From contig NC_052669.1 of the NCBI RefSeq assembly GCF_016802725.1, forward strand, positions 1,822,501 to 1,886,500: 64,000 bases of DNA, read 5' to 3'. The position numbers and the translations under genes are program-made. The notes beneath the pieces are model-generated. The model was not told the DNA's origin. It was given only the letters and a program-made list of their open reading frames with translations, and made no database searches. This stretch comes from Solenopsis invicta. Its lineage: Eukaryota > Arthropoda > Insecta > Hymenoptera > Formicidae. Position 1 is the stretch's first letter. Every line of letters begins with the position of its first letter. Shown one piece after another: positions 54,061 to 64,000 of this stretch.

Positions 54061-55119
54061 TCACTCTTATATCTCGTGTATTTTACTACATTATTTCTTA
54101 CGTATAATTTATTATTTACTGGAAATCGAAGACAGAAAATTTAATTAATGGATATCGTCATTTCCGTTGTGACATTTCAGCGCATATTTATTGTAAACGG
54201 ATTATTGAAAAACGGTAAATATGACTGAGCCACGTTTACAATAAATTACTAGGAAAAAAGAACTTTCTGTACACGCGATATCAACCGTGTTCTATTTTGT
54301 TTGCTACGCAAACGAAAAGTCGCGTTGCCTGGCGTGTCTCGATTGTCGCAGCACACCGCTGGCTATATTGAAACACCACCGGTACAAAAGTGTTATTGCT
54401 GGTAGCCTGGCATCGGGCGAACATTTCGCCACGAAATTTCGATAATCTACAAACCCCGAAAGTAATATCGCTTTTCCCCCTCTGCCCGATATATCGAAAT
54501 ATTTTTATCATAGAAAGTAATCTACTTAGTTCGGTGCTCTGTTCAAAGGAAAGAAATCTCTTCGCTCTTTCACGTTTTACGAAAAATACGTACGAAAGGA
54601 ATAAATACTTAAAAATCGCGCACACATTGATTATGAGAAAAAAAACTGGTTGCAATTATCAATAATTTAACTGTAATTTAACTATAATTTGTAGTCATTT
54701 TTAGTGCCAACTGAAATTGTTTATAATTGTTTTTATTACAATTTATTGCTTTTTGCTTTATTACTACGTAAATAATATACAATTCAAAAAATTGTTATAT
54801 TTACTACAATTGCGGTTGCTACATAAAAACTTTATTTTAACCAACCACATATTGATGTTTTTCTATATTAATCTTTAAAATTATTTTAATATATAATAAA
54901 ATAATTTCATAGTTGGTAGAAATATTAACAAAATTATTATTATTTTATTATTAATGATTTTATAATAGTAATAACTATTGGAATGAAGCTTTTAACCATG
55001 ATTATTTTACCATAAAATTATAATCACAAATATCAATCAACTTTTCTCTCGGTGCAGCAGGCGATTTGAAATATTAATAATTAAACGCAATAATAAATAA
55101 ATAACTCATTATCTTTACG

Positions 55120-55485
55120 AGTAACGCCATTACTGTTACTTTTTGTAATAACGATCTGATAATGACGTTACAATTTTTCGTAACGATAACGATAAGGTCA
55201 GAGTTGGAATAGTCACTTTTGACAAATGGCACATAATTCATTACCATTACGCGTTATACTCATCGAAAAAAAGTAACTCATAACTTCATTCGTTACGCAA
55301 CGAATCAAAGTAACGCATTAGTCACACGTTTCTCTAACTAATCAACTAATGAGTAACGCATAATAGTAAAGAATTACTTGTCCAAAGTGACTCTTCCAGC
55401 CCGAACGTTACCATCATCGTCGTGAAAAGTTGTACAACGTTGTTACCAAATCGTTATTACAAAAAGAAAATAAAAATAACGGTGA
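55120..55485. mobile_element. Foldback element rich in gttac motifs, hAT-like inner ends
   Basis: Outer arms (about 55125-55195 and 55404-55480) are diverged reverse complements sharing cgttattacaaaaag. Inner ends cagagttggaatagtcactt at 55199 and, on the minus strand, cgggctggaagagtcacttt at 55403 are also inverted. Repeated taacg and gttac words fill the centre. CAGxGxTGG ends resemble hAT-type MITEs, but no eight-base duplication was found, so the superfamily call is weak. Confidence 0.6.
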
Positions 55486-57665
55486 CTCGTTGCTTGTAAC
55501 GATTTACCTCCCATCCCCGCTCATTACCCCGAAATTCAAGTCCATCGGAGAACCAGCCGCTTGTATATCCGGCAATATGCTTCAGCCGAAACGAATTTCG
55601 CGTGTCGCTTCAAATGGAAACATCGCGACGTCACGGCTCGTTCGAAAAGACAAACGAAATTATCTGAAAATTCCCCGCGCGTGCTCGTATCTCCTCTCGT
55701 GCACGGTTCAGCGTTCCATAACGTCGTGTCCGCTGTAAATACCGGCACGCATTTCCGGCGATGGACGCGCGGCGTACGCCATCCTCCCGGCGAGGAGAAT
55801 TTGACTGCCGCGTGTGCGGACGAATGCGCAATTCGTTCGACAAAATATTTTTGCCCTTTACTCTCTTTTTCTTTACTTTCTTCAGCCCTGTTATCTCTCT
55901 GTTGAACGACCCATGATTTTTGTTCACCAAGTTGCGCGATGTATGTGTGTACACGCGCGCATACACGCACCTTGAATCGCCGTTAACGCGACGCGGTGAT
56001 AGTGTATCGCGGAATTATGGCGATGGCTCGCGGTGCTGTATTTGTCACGGTTGCAACGTGGGCTTGATTTTATTTTGAGGCTTTCGGATATGACGATTAG
56101 TTTCGTCTAGTCCCGTCGCGCGCTCGATATTCAGCAACAGGCGACGGATTACGTCACGAAAATTCGCCGCAGGATATAGAGACAACTATGAAATCGGGTT
56201 TCTCCCCCCTGCCCCCCCTCCCTTCCTTTTCATTTTCGCAAACGAATAATTTCGGATGTAACGTCGAATGCGGCGGCATTAATTACGCGATACTATTAAT
56301 TTGAAAATTCTTGCGATTAGATCTAAATTAATCAAAAGCTTACGGCGAACATTATTGCGAAGCGGAAATTAGAATTTATATACGCTGGGCTACAGGCCAG
56401 AGATCCATTTAAATAATATCTGCTAATTTCTATTAATATATATTACAACTTTACGCGATAAAACTTTCCAACTGTTGTTTACCCGTTCCATTCCACCTGT
56501 CCGCGACTTTATTTGCATGTTTTCGCTGTATTTTGCGAAGAGAACGTTTGTCGCTTATTTTTCGCTCAATTATTAATATAGAAAGCTAATAAGAAATTGT
56601 TCTCTATTTGCGCAATCGTCCGTCTCGCTAAAACGACGCGTCTCAGAGACGCAGAGTCTCTCTCTCTCTGCAAAAACAATGCGCGTCGTCGTTTTCTACC
56701 ATCGACGCACGCGAAATTCGCGTAGTTCGCATGAAATCGTTTGAGCCGAGAAAAGCGAGCCTTCACTCTTAATGCCGGAAAAACGAGACCATTGTGATTC
56801 GTTCTTCGGAACCCACCTCTCTCCGTTTCCTTTTCCGTTCGCACCGACAGGACTGTATTTATCGAAATTCGCTCGCGACGTTTGTAGAGAAAAATACGTG
56901 GGAACATTCGAACGAAAATCACAAACTTGAAAATTAATGATTGAAAGAAAAAAAAGCAAAAATTGATAATACAACGTAGAGAAGCTATTCCAATTTAGCT
57001 TCACCAATTTTGTCTGCTAATTATTTTTAGCAATCCCGTACTTTAAAGGTTAATTAAATGATCCGTTAATTAAAAAAGCGATATATAGGTCGAGCTAAAC
57101 CCGGAAAATTGAACGAAATCGACGCGCCAATTTATAACCTCCCCGTTGGAATTTGCGAGCACAACGTTTCTCAAAATTAAACTTACTTCATTTCCAAGAT
57201 AAGAAAAGTGATTAAAAATTATGGCAGCAGAGGGCCGCAATACACCAAGCCCGAGCGCAATATACTAAGCTCGAGCGCGCCTGCGCCTCGAGACCAATCA
57301 CAAATACACCGAAGCTTTTTTCCGCTATCACATGATGAAATGGGCGGTTGCTTTTGCGTTCCCGGCTAATGTTCGCTGGCCGAAACGCCGGCGTTTTCCT
57401 CCGTTTTCCATGATATTTTTCTCTCACCCTTTCCGAGATCGATCCTTTCCACGTGTTTTTGCGCCGTAATAGACGCACCTCCCACACACCATCATCCCAT
57501 CCGACATTTCGATCACCTCGGAGTTAAGAACATTTACGATACTTTGATTATTTCCATACTTTGCTTTTGTTACTAAATATTTTCTTTTGGAATATATTTT
57601 TAAAATATATATTTAATACCTAAATGAAAAGTAAAGACTCAGCATTAAATAAAATTCACCGTTAA

Positions 57666-58213
57666 CCTTTTGAGTTATGACTGGACGTACGATGTTCCAC
57701 CTTCTCTTACTCAGTTTTTAATTATATTGATGAACTTCTTGACGTTAAATACCAATTTGTTTATTTTCGTAGAGCCCCTAGAACATGAATAAGTATTTTA
57801 GCAAAGTAGGCAATTCTAAATTTTTATTTGCAATTTTAATAAATACAATAGTTTGAATCTCTCATCTGTAACGGTGTTCTAGGGGTTTTTATGGCTCACT
57901 TTTATGGTTATTCAAAAGTAACTGGAAGGACAAAACGAGGTTTTACTTCATTTTTTATAATTTTCTAATTATTTCTTATTTTATGGTTTTGTTTGTATTT
58001 TTTAAATTATTAAATTATTTTTTTTTAATTATTGGTCCACTATATTGAATTGATCTATGTACTTTAAAATTCTGACTTTCAATTTATAATTATTGATCTG
58101 CCATTTCAAATTTTAAAATTCTGTTTTCTAATTCGTAATCAGCGACCTGAAAAATCATTGGCTGCAAAATTTCAAAAAAATTGGTCTGACATAAAAATTT
58201 GCAACACAAAGGG
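57666..58213. mobile_element. Possible decayed TTAA-flanked element (~550 bp)
   Basis: Flanked by TTAA (57662-57665 and 58214-58217), with ends ccttttgagttatg and, on the minus strand, ccctttgtgttgca that match imperfectly. An inner pair, cccctagaacat (57775) and its inverse near 57885, is also inverted. Chance TTAA sites are common in AT-rich DNA, so this is tentative. Confidence 0.4.
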
Positions 58214-59262
58214 TTAAACTTACTATTTAAAATGCGTTTTACGTCTTGAACTACGTGCTTAAAAGATGTGTCATAGGAAGTAGGTAAAGAAGGGCCAGGA
58301 AATTAAAAACGGCAGCAGCGTCAGTTCTGTTCAGTGCAACAAAAATTTTGTAACAAAGTGGATGTATAAGCAATTTTATAAAAATGTACTGCAATGTGTT
58401 TATTAAATACATACTATTTTATAATTTATTATAACATATTATATTATTAAACTTCCTATAAAAAATAAATGTATATATGTATACTGATTTTTTGGAATAA
58501 GCATATTTTTTTTAGAAACGGTCCACTTATCAAACAAAACTACTTATATTACTCTTTCTATTTTTATTTGTTATATGTAAAATATGCACCAGAAAATAAT
58601 AATTTTCAATGTTGTCAATTTTTAAAAAACTAAAATTGTACTTAAATTTCTAGATATTTCAAAATTTAAGCTTAACAGATTAATTAAAGATCAAATTAAA
58701 AATAATTGTGACGTAGAGAAATTAAAAGATTAAGATTTTATGCTATCAATAAATATTTTACAACTGATTTAGAAAATAACATTTAGTTTTTCTCTTATTT
58801 TCAATTTACAAATTTTTTATTTAGGTCTTTTGTATAGAAGCGTATAATAAAACTTAATATCAAAGTTATAATAATTTTTTTTTTTTGTTTATTTACAAAT
58901 ATTTTATGGAAAATATTTCATTTTTATAAATGATTAAAATAAAGATTTTATTCTCACTTACGTTAATTTATTCCAATATTCTCACAAATGGAATTTTTAA
59001 AAAATAAAGTAAAGTAATCCTTATTAGATTCAAATGCTTCATAGGCTAAATTCTAAAATGTTGCGTGTAACACCATCTTTACCTACTTTATCTATCTGTT
59101 TTTATTCATAATGTTTTGACCTCGTTTTGAAATTTATTTCTCGTAGAGAAGTCTATTCTATTAGTAGTCCTCTTTAGTCAAAATTCAGTGATCTGTTTTA
59201 TATGATAGACACGTGACTTTATACAGATAAATATGATTTTAATGCATTTCATTATTCCGCAG

Positions 59263-59439
59263 GCAGTTGTCAGGGAATTGAACAGGCTGGGCATGTTGGT
59301 CGATCTCTCGCATGTCTCGACAAGAACGATGAGGGCGGCCCTGCAGACGACGAGGGCGCCGGTGATCTTCTCCCACAGCGCTGCCAGAGCGCTGTGCAAT
59401 TCCACCAGAAACGTGCCGGACGACGTGCTCAGAAATCTG
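59263..59439 (+). CDS. DPEP1: Dipeptidase exon D (zinc-ligand His pair)
   Basis: The 177-nt exon is phase 0 at both ends, with acceptor ttattccgcag and donor gtgagt. It encodes 59 residues beginning AVVRELNRLGMLVDLSHVS and ending RNVPDDVLRNL. The His of LVDLSHVS corresponds to zinc ligand His198 and the His of VIFSHSAAR to zinc ligand His219 of human DPEP1. The Arg of STRNVPDD lies 11 residues after that His, as does the substrate-binding Arg230. The Cys of ALCNST corresponds to C226, and Asn-Ser-Thr after it is a likely N-glycosylation site. The exon is GC-rich with strong third-position GC, unlike the flanking introns. The open frame runs on into both introns, so open-frame length alone would give wrong ends. 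Confidence 0.96.
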
Positions 59440-60370
59440 GTGAGTTCTCCGCGTCCTCATAAACACAGATATACTCAAACGCAATCGGATTGCGCTTTAA
59501 AAAAAGGGGGAGAGGAAAAACAAAATGGTAAACGGATCAGTTCGATTACTACGTTGCTGCTGCTACTGCTACTGATATTCCGCACTTTTCGTGGAAGCAG
59601 GTAGCGGAGCCAAACGAAACGCTCTGTCGAGAGAAAAAAAAGAGCGATACGTCTGCAATACGCACAGCGATTGCAATATGCACAGACGGATTTATTTATT
59701 TATTTATTCAGGTCTCTGGGTACCGCGCGCGTGTCGGTCAGTTAGAAAACACTGCGGAGTGCTCGCGTACAGAAAACGAATGAGATATTTCTCTGGCGCC
59801 GCGTTTACAAGAGACGGATAGAGAAAATCAAAGCGGGGCACTCGCGAAAATGTAAACTGGCGCGCATGAAAGTTGCTGGCTGCCGCGGCTTTCGCAGCCT
59901 TTGTTCGATCGTACCGAGATTATTTGATTTCGGGTCGGCGTATATACATACCGCGGACCAACCAGGTCGCCCCAAAGCTCGGTTTTCGTGCGGTTGTAGT
60001 ATTGGTGAGCGACAACTGCCCCACGGAATTGCGATACGTGTAATATTTGAGGAGCAGCGGGCAATAAAATATCCGCAGCCGCGCGGTAAATGTGTCTCGT
60101 GAACATTATATCGATTCTACGCGACGGCGGCGGTGCAAAAACAATCTCGTCAAAAATTTATTTGCGTATATTCTAATTAATTGCAGCTTCGATGCGAAGC
60201 TATAAATTAGTTAGAAAGGAACGTGATATGGAAATTGTGTTGTGATGAAAAGCACGTGTAAAGGTATAACGAAATGATACGATAACAATAAAGTAGATAG
60301 AGAAACGATTCGGACACGGAGAGGAAGTAAAGTATATGTGAGAAAATAAATAGCTGACGACAACCGCTTT

Positions 60371-60393
60371 ACACACACACACATACATACATG

Positions 60394-60443
<50 letters not shown>
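60371..60443. repeat. CA microsatellite
   Basis: Long CA dinucleotide tract interrupted by cataca words, in an intron of the dipeptidase gene. Confidence 0.97.
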
Positions 60444-60444
<1 letters not shown>

Positions 60445-61693
60445 CGCGATCATTCGAGTGTATGTAAAAAGAAATAAAAAATGAAAGCGAAAAATGCAAA
60501 GCGAAAGCAAAACGAAGGTGTGAGCGCAGTGCCGGATGATTAAACGCAAGTTTTATCGACAGATCTGATATCTGGAAGTGAGATGCGTAACGTCGAAATT
60601 AAATTCGTGGCGGTGCAAGCGAAGTGAGGCCAGCCAGCCGAGTGCAAATCGAACGCGATACGAGAGAGTAGTTTGCAATCCGCGAAGTTGTAAAACGCGC
60701 GTGGGTCGGATGGAAGGCGGGCAAGAACGTCGGCATTTGTACTATCAAACACAAAGTAACGGCCTGCGCGCAAATTGTTCGAGTTTGCGTAACGAGATAA
60801 TCGCCAACTATTCGTAATCGACGAAGGAGCGAGGTAGAGATATGTCAAAATGATTTCGTAGGACGGAAACAACGCGCGAGCCAATATAGCACGAGTGTGT
60901 GTTAGAAGTTCGAGGCTTAATCCGCGTTATTATCGATAATTCCGCTCGCGCCCACCATACCAGCAATTGGCGTTAATCCAATTGGCGCTAATCTCGTCCT
61001 GCGAACCGCAGCGCTGCCAGCACCGAAATTTTTCCTCGCCCATTAAATTCGCGAGAGGCATAAACGCGGTACGATAATTGACGTTTCATTAATCGCGTAA
61101 CAGTTGACCGAGTAAGGACTTAAACGCGACGCTTCATTAAAATTTCATCCCATTCTCGTGCCGCGTGCCCATCGATTTAACACGATTGACGAACCGACGA
61201 TGAGCTCAAGGAGCTCTAAGTTAACGAAATTAAATTCAACTTATTGCCGATTACCTCGGCACTTCGAGCTTTATCGCAAGGAATATGCTATGCAAATTTT
61301 ATGCTTCGTTTTATGCTCTATAGCATTATTTAGGTGGGTCGTTGGATACATACAAGATTCTAAAACGCAGCGTAACTTGAAACACGACATTCTAATATAA
61401 TTGTATAAGGAATTAACGATGTGTAATCAAAAGTTTTATCACCCAAAAAAATTTAATTACAAAATTATAAAAAATATAAGAAAAAGTAGCAATCATACCT
61501 ATAATATCAATATTCCGATAAATTCAAAGAAAATTCTTTTCAGATACAAATCCTGAATAGGAAACTTTTTTTCTTTTTGACTAACTTGGCAATCAAATCT
61601 ATTCTAATACGTTAATACTGCCTAATAGATTTCATATTAAATATAAACGATATCCTAATATGACCAGAAAGTGTATCAACACATAATGAAAAT

Positions 61694-61980
61694 GGTTATA
61701 TCGGTTAAAATCAAATCTTCGTGCTCGATAATTTTCTAGGTGAATTTTAAAACACTTACGAAATTACTCAAACTGCGCGCTGCATACTTGCCAGACTTAA
61801 AACACAGCCTTTTAAATTTATTAAATTGATTAGCCATTTAATTTTCATGATATTACATTACTGAGTTCTTTTTAGCTGTGTTTTAACTCTAGCAAGTACG
61901 TCCAATTTGGGGAATCTTGTGTTTGTAAATTCATCTAGAAAATTATTGAGCACGAAGATCTGCTCTTTATCGGTATAGTT
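61694..61980. mobile_element. Foldback MITE-like element (~287 bp)
   Basis: Left arm 61694-61809 and right arm 61874-61980 are reverse complements with blocks atcttcgtgctc, ataattttctag and ttaaaacacagc matching almost exactly. The ~65-bp centre is AT-rich. No coding capacity. Confidence 0.8.
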
Positions 61981-62825
61981 ATTTCAATTATTTTAAATCT
62001 TATATTAAAATCTGATTTTTTTAAAATAATATAAAATATTAATCTTCTGTAGTTCAATGTCTTTCTTTTCGTTGTTTTCTTTCTCTTCCAATAGAATTAC
62101 TGGTGCCTAATTATTGTTTTTAGACTCTAAAAGATCTGGAAAAATTTTGGTCCATTCTTTCAATATTCAAAAATATGATTTTACAATTGTCTAATTTAAA
62201 AGGTTTTTTATTTTTTTTTTGTACGTGGCCAAGTTTAAGGCAGAATAATTCAACAAAATTGAAAAATCTCCTGAATCCTCAAATTCTCAGTTGAATAAAG
62301 GATTAAATTATATTAAGATATTAAAAATAGATTAGTCAAAATAAAAAGTTACCTTGCTCATAAATTGCTTTCGTTCATCAATTTTTTGGTGAGAGAACAC
62401 ATCTTCAACTTGTAAGATAGTGAAATATTGTTAATCACTCTCGAAAAACAAGACGGTTACTGATTAATTAACCGACATTTTCCTCGATTTCTTGAAGCCA
62501 ACCTAACATCTTCATATTCACAAACTTCATTCTCTTCTCTCTATGGGCGATCAATATTCCCTTAATTATACCGCAGAAGGAGAGGATGAGTAACAGGGAT
62601 CTAAGCCGGATGGCTTGTCCGGTAACGTGTTATTAATCGCGTCGTCCTGCTGCCCTAATTAACATTGCCCATGCAGTTTAAACGAGGATAGGTATCAAAT
62701 AGACAATTGCGTTTCTTGAAACAATTTCCCTGATAGCTTCTACGTTCGATTAATTAAAAAAACAACTTGAGTTAATAACGAGGTTAGAGGAATTTGAATT
62801 ATTTTATACTGATTATATTGATTCA

Positions 62826-63155
62826 TCTTTTGATCTATTATAATTACAATTTATTATAATTGTTTATTGTGTAAAACACCGTTTTTTTTTTTATAAAATT
62901 GTATTCAAGTAAATTTTTTAAATATTTTAATATCTTAATATTGTCACAATTTAATTAATATTTACATAAATTAAATTTAATTAATTAGTTAATTAATCTT
63001 TTGATTATATATCTATTATAATTATAATTATAATAATTATTTATTGTTCGAAGCACTGCTTTCTTAATGCAATCATATTCGAATAAACTTTTTTAATATT
63101 TTACAATTACAATAATTTGCATAAATTATCTTAAATTAAATTATAATTAATAAAA
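62826..63155 (+). repeat. Diverged tandem duplication (~165-170 bp unit)
   Basis: Copy 1 starts at tcttttgatctattataatt (62826) and copy 2 at 62997 with tcttttgattatatat. Both continue through tttattgt, a cac/gcactg run, aatc/ttgtattc.a.taaa, taatattt and acataaattaa / gcataaattatctta. The copies differ by many substitutions and small gaps. The array ends about 230 bp before exon E. Confidence 0.6.
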
Positions 63156-63386
63156 CGTTTTATTAAATTTTATATTGAATTACGAACCATATGATATTTT
63201 AAAAGAGTGACCATTAAGGTGTTAAACAACGAGCCATTTTCTCACGAATAAATTTCAGTAATGGGATAATGTGCATTATGGCTATTACTGAAAATAACTG
63301 CATGATGTATTTCCGTGTCATACGTTTAAAGATCGAAAGAAATACGATCGCACAGCGTTATATGACGTTAATGCATTTGTTCACAG

Positions 63387-63471
63387 GCTAAGAATGGCGG
63401 AGTGGCGATGGTCCCTTTTTATACCTACTTCATAACATGCAACAGCACCGCCACTATAAAAGACGTTATTG
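63387..63471 (+). CDS. DPEP1: Dipeptidase exon E (VAMVPFYTYFITC)
   Basis: The 85-nt exon starts in phase 0 after gttcacag and ends in phase 1 before gtacgt. It encodes 28 residues beginning AKNGGVAMVPFYTYFITCNS and ending TIKDVI. This corresponds to the family strand usually written GGLVMVNFYxxFxxC, followed by the start of the helix that leads to HIxHI. The Cys corresponds to C258, the disulfide partner of the exon D Cys; Asn-Ser-Thr directly after it is another sequon. The family's common Asn before Phe-Tyr is Pro here. The next exon should start in phase 1 and carry the VGxGxDFDG-like segment; nothing like it is visible in the last 529 bases. Confidence 0.93.
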
Positions 63472-64000
63472 GTACGTGTAACGCGCGCTATTCGCGAAAC
63501 TGTGCTAAGCTAAACCCCGGGAGTAAATTACACCATATCGATATTGCATGTGACAGACGCGTAATTACTATGCACACTGCATTTTATGCCACTTTGACAT
63601 GTTTTCCGTTGTAAATTTAATTTTGCGGAGTCACGCTCTTGAAAAGACGTAAAATTTCAACAAAATAAATGTATCCGGTATTTCGCGAGTGAAGAGCAAA
63701 CGTGTATCTCAATATTGCAAGAATCCCGCGATTCATCTTGCTCAGCCATTTTTTAAGTAGGATATATGTTTGCTCCCACTTTAACGCTCGCAAATATTTG
63801 AGAAGGTTCGTCGACCTGACAATAATGAAACGTTTTATTTTAGCTATGCATGCACGACGATCTCGTAAAGCGCGTTATCTCGCGTTACTCCCCAATCACA
63901 TTTTATTCCCACAGGACAAACGCGCATGCATTTATATTAAAATATTTTGTATTAAAATATTTTGTGACGCGTCGCCCATCAGGACACTATGATTAAGGCT
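63472..64000 (+). other. Start of the intron after exon E
   Basis: The sequence begins with a consensus-like donor (gtacgtgt) and runs to the window edge. No acceptor followed by dipeptidase-like sequence is seen, so the remaining 3' exons lie beyond the window. Confidence 0.75.

Larger units (their letters stand above)
51212..59262 (+). other. Intron between dipeptidase exons C and D (8051 bp)
   Basis: GT-AG intron, phase 0. It contains the long hairpin at 53181-53313, a 15-bp perfect stem at 54027-54060, a nested foldback at 55120-55485 and a possible TTAA-flanked element at 57666-58213. GC-rich stretches at 52.4-52.75, 55.5-56.3 and 56.5-57.5 kb contain no recognisable coding sequence. 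Confidence 0.85.
59440..63386 (+). other. Intron between dipeptidase exons D and E (3947 bp)
   Basis: GT-AG intron, phase 0. The first 1.9 kb is GC-rich and includes a CA microsatellite (60371-60443). The rest is AT-rich and holds a foldback (61694-61980) and a diverged tandem duplication (62826-63155). A GC-richer stretch around 62560-62700 with several TAAT cores could be regulatory, but nothing proves it. Confidence 0.85.
38396..64000 (+). other. DPEP1: Membrane dipeptidase gene (peptidase family M19), partial locus
   Basis: Five plus-strand exons read through as one M19 dipeptidase chain with compatible phases (133, 151, 70, 177 and 85 nt; cumulative phases 1, 2, 0, 0, 1). Members of this family are zinc-dependent, usually GPI-anchored, extracellular homodimers that hydrolyse dipeptides, and in vertebrates also leukotriene D4 and cystinyl-bis-glycine. 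Visible family marks in order: FWSAYVPCG, LEQIDVIRRL, GVEGGHSLG, LTLTHACDTSW, GLSEFGK, LNRLGMLVDLSHVS, APVIFSHSAAR, STRNVPDDVL and VAMVPFY. Conserved cysteine pairs (human C71-C154 and C226-C258 equivalents) are all present. The symbol is family-level; which vertebrate paralogue (DPEP1, 2 or 3) is closest cannot be decided here. The N-terminal part with the HxD zinc ligands and the C-terminal third were not found. The reading frame is intact across all exons, so this is probably a working gene. Confidence 0.93.

Noticed and set aside
55536..55970. 144-codon minus-strand open frame overlapping plus-strand frames
   Set aside because: Three long frames overlap on both strands of a GC-rich patch within an intron. 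None has a recognisable domain.
60200..60549. Minus-strand frames with long Cys-Val runs
   Set aside because: They are translations of the CA microsatellite.

Overview
The window looks like a piece of an insect nuclear genome, most likely hymenopteran and possibly an ant. It is AT-rich, with GC-rich islands, long introns with GT-AG borders, simple-sequence tracts and many small terminal-inverted-repeat elements. No bacterial-style operons, rRNA or CRISPR array are seen. The taxon is an inference; only the protein family and the architecture are seen directly.

One protein-coding gene can be supported. It is a plus-strand gene for a membrane (renal-type) dipeptidase of peptidase family M19, the DPEP1 family. 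Five consecutive internal exons lie at 38396-38528, 45079-45229, 51142-51211, 59263-59439 and 63387-63471. All join in phase through GT-AG introns of 6550, 5912, 8051 and 3947 bp. Together they encode about 205 residues, roughly the middle half of a ~400-residue enzyme. They carry the zinc-bridging Glu, the substrate-pocket His, two zinc-ligand His, the substrate-binding Arg and both halves of two conserved disulfides. The 5' end (signal peptide and the HxD zinc ligands) and the 3' end (the rest of the barrel and the GPI-anchor signal) were not found and probably lie outside the window.

Layout: 1-38395 contains no exon I can support. It holds transposon debris: a ~0.8-1 kb dispersed repeat (3600-4640) interrupted by a small foldback element, a 1.7-kb inverted-repeat structure around a degenerate Penelope-like GIY-YIG fragment (6.1-7.8 kb), a mariner-type MITE (14.3 kb), foldbacks (19.4, 31.5 and 31.9-32.9 kb), a tRNA-derived SINE-like piece (25.4 kb) and a TTAA-flanked piggyBac-type non-autonomous element (35.0-36.0 kb). 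GC-rich islands at 30.0-31.05 and 33.2-34.85 kb are open in several frames but show no recognisable protein; the second could be a promoter or 5' untranslated exon. From 38.4 kb onward the sequence is the dipeptidase gene. Its introns hold further mobile elements: a second piggyBac-type MITE (41.9 kb), a second copy of the dispersed repeat (50.0-50.8 kb), a near-perfect 62-bp-arm hairpin (53.2 kb), a nested foldback (55.1-55.5 kb), a foldback at 61.7 kb and a diverged tandem duplication just before the last exon.

I found no convincing new multi-gene system. The most useful observations are the reconstructed exon chain with its easily missed 70-nt exon, an unusual loop encoded by that exon, and a filled/empty-site pair showing that one foldback is mobile.
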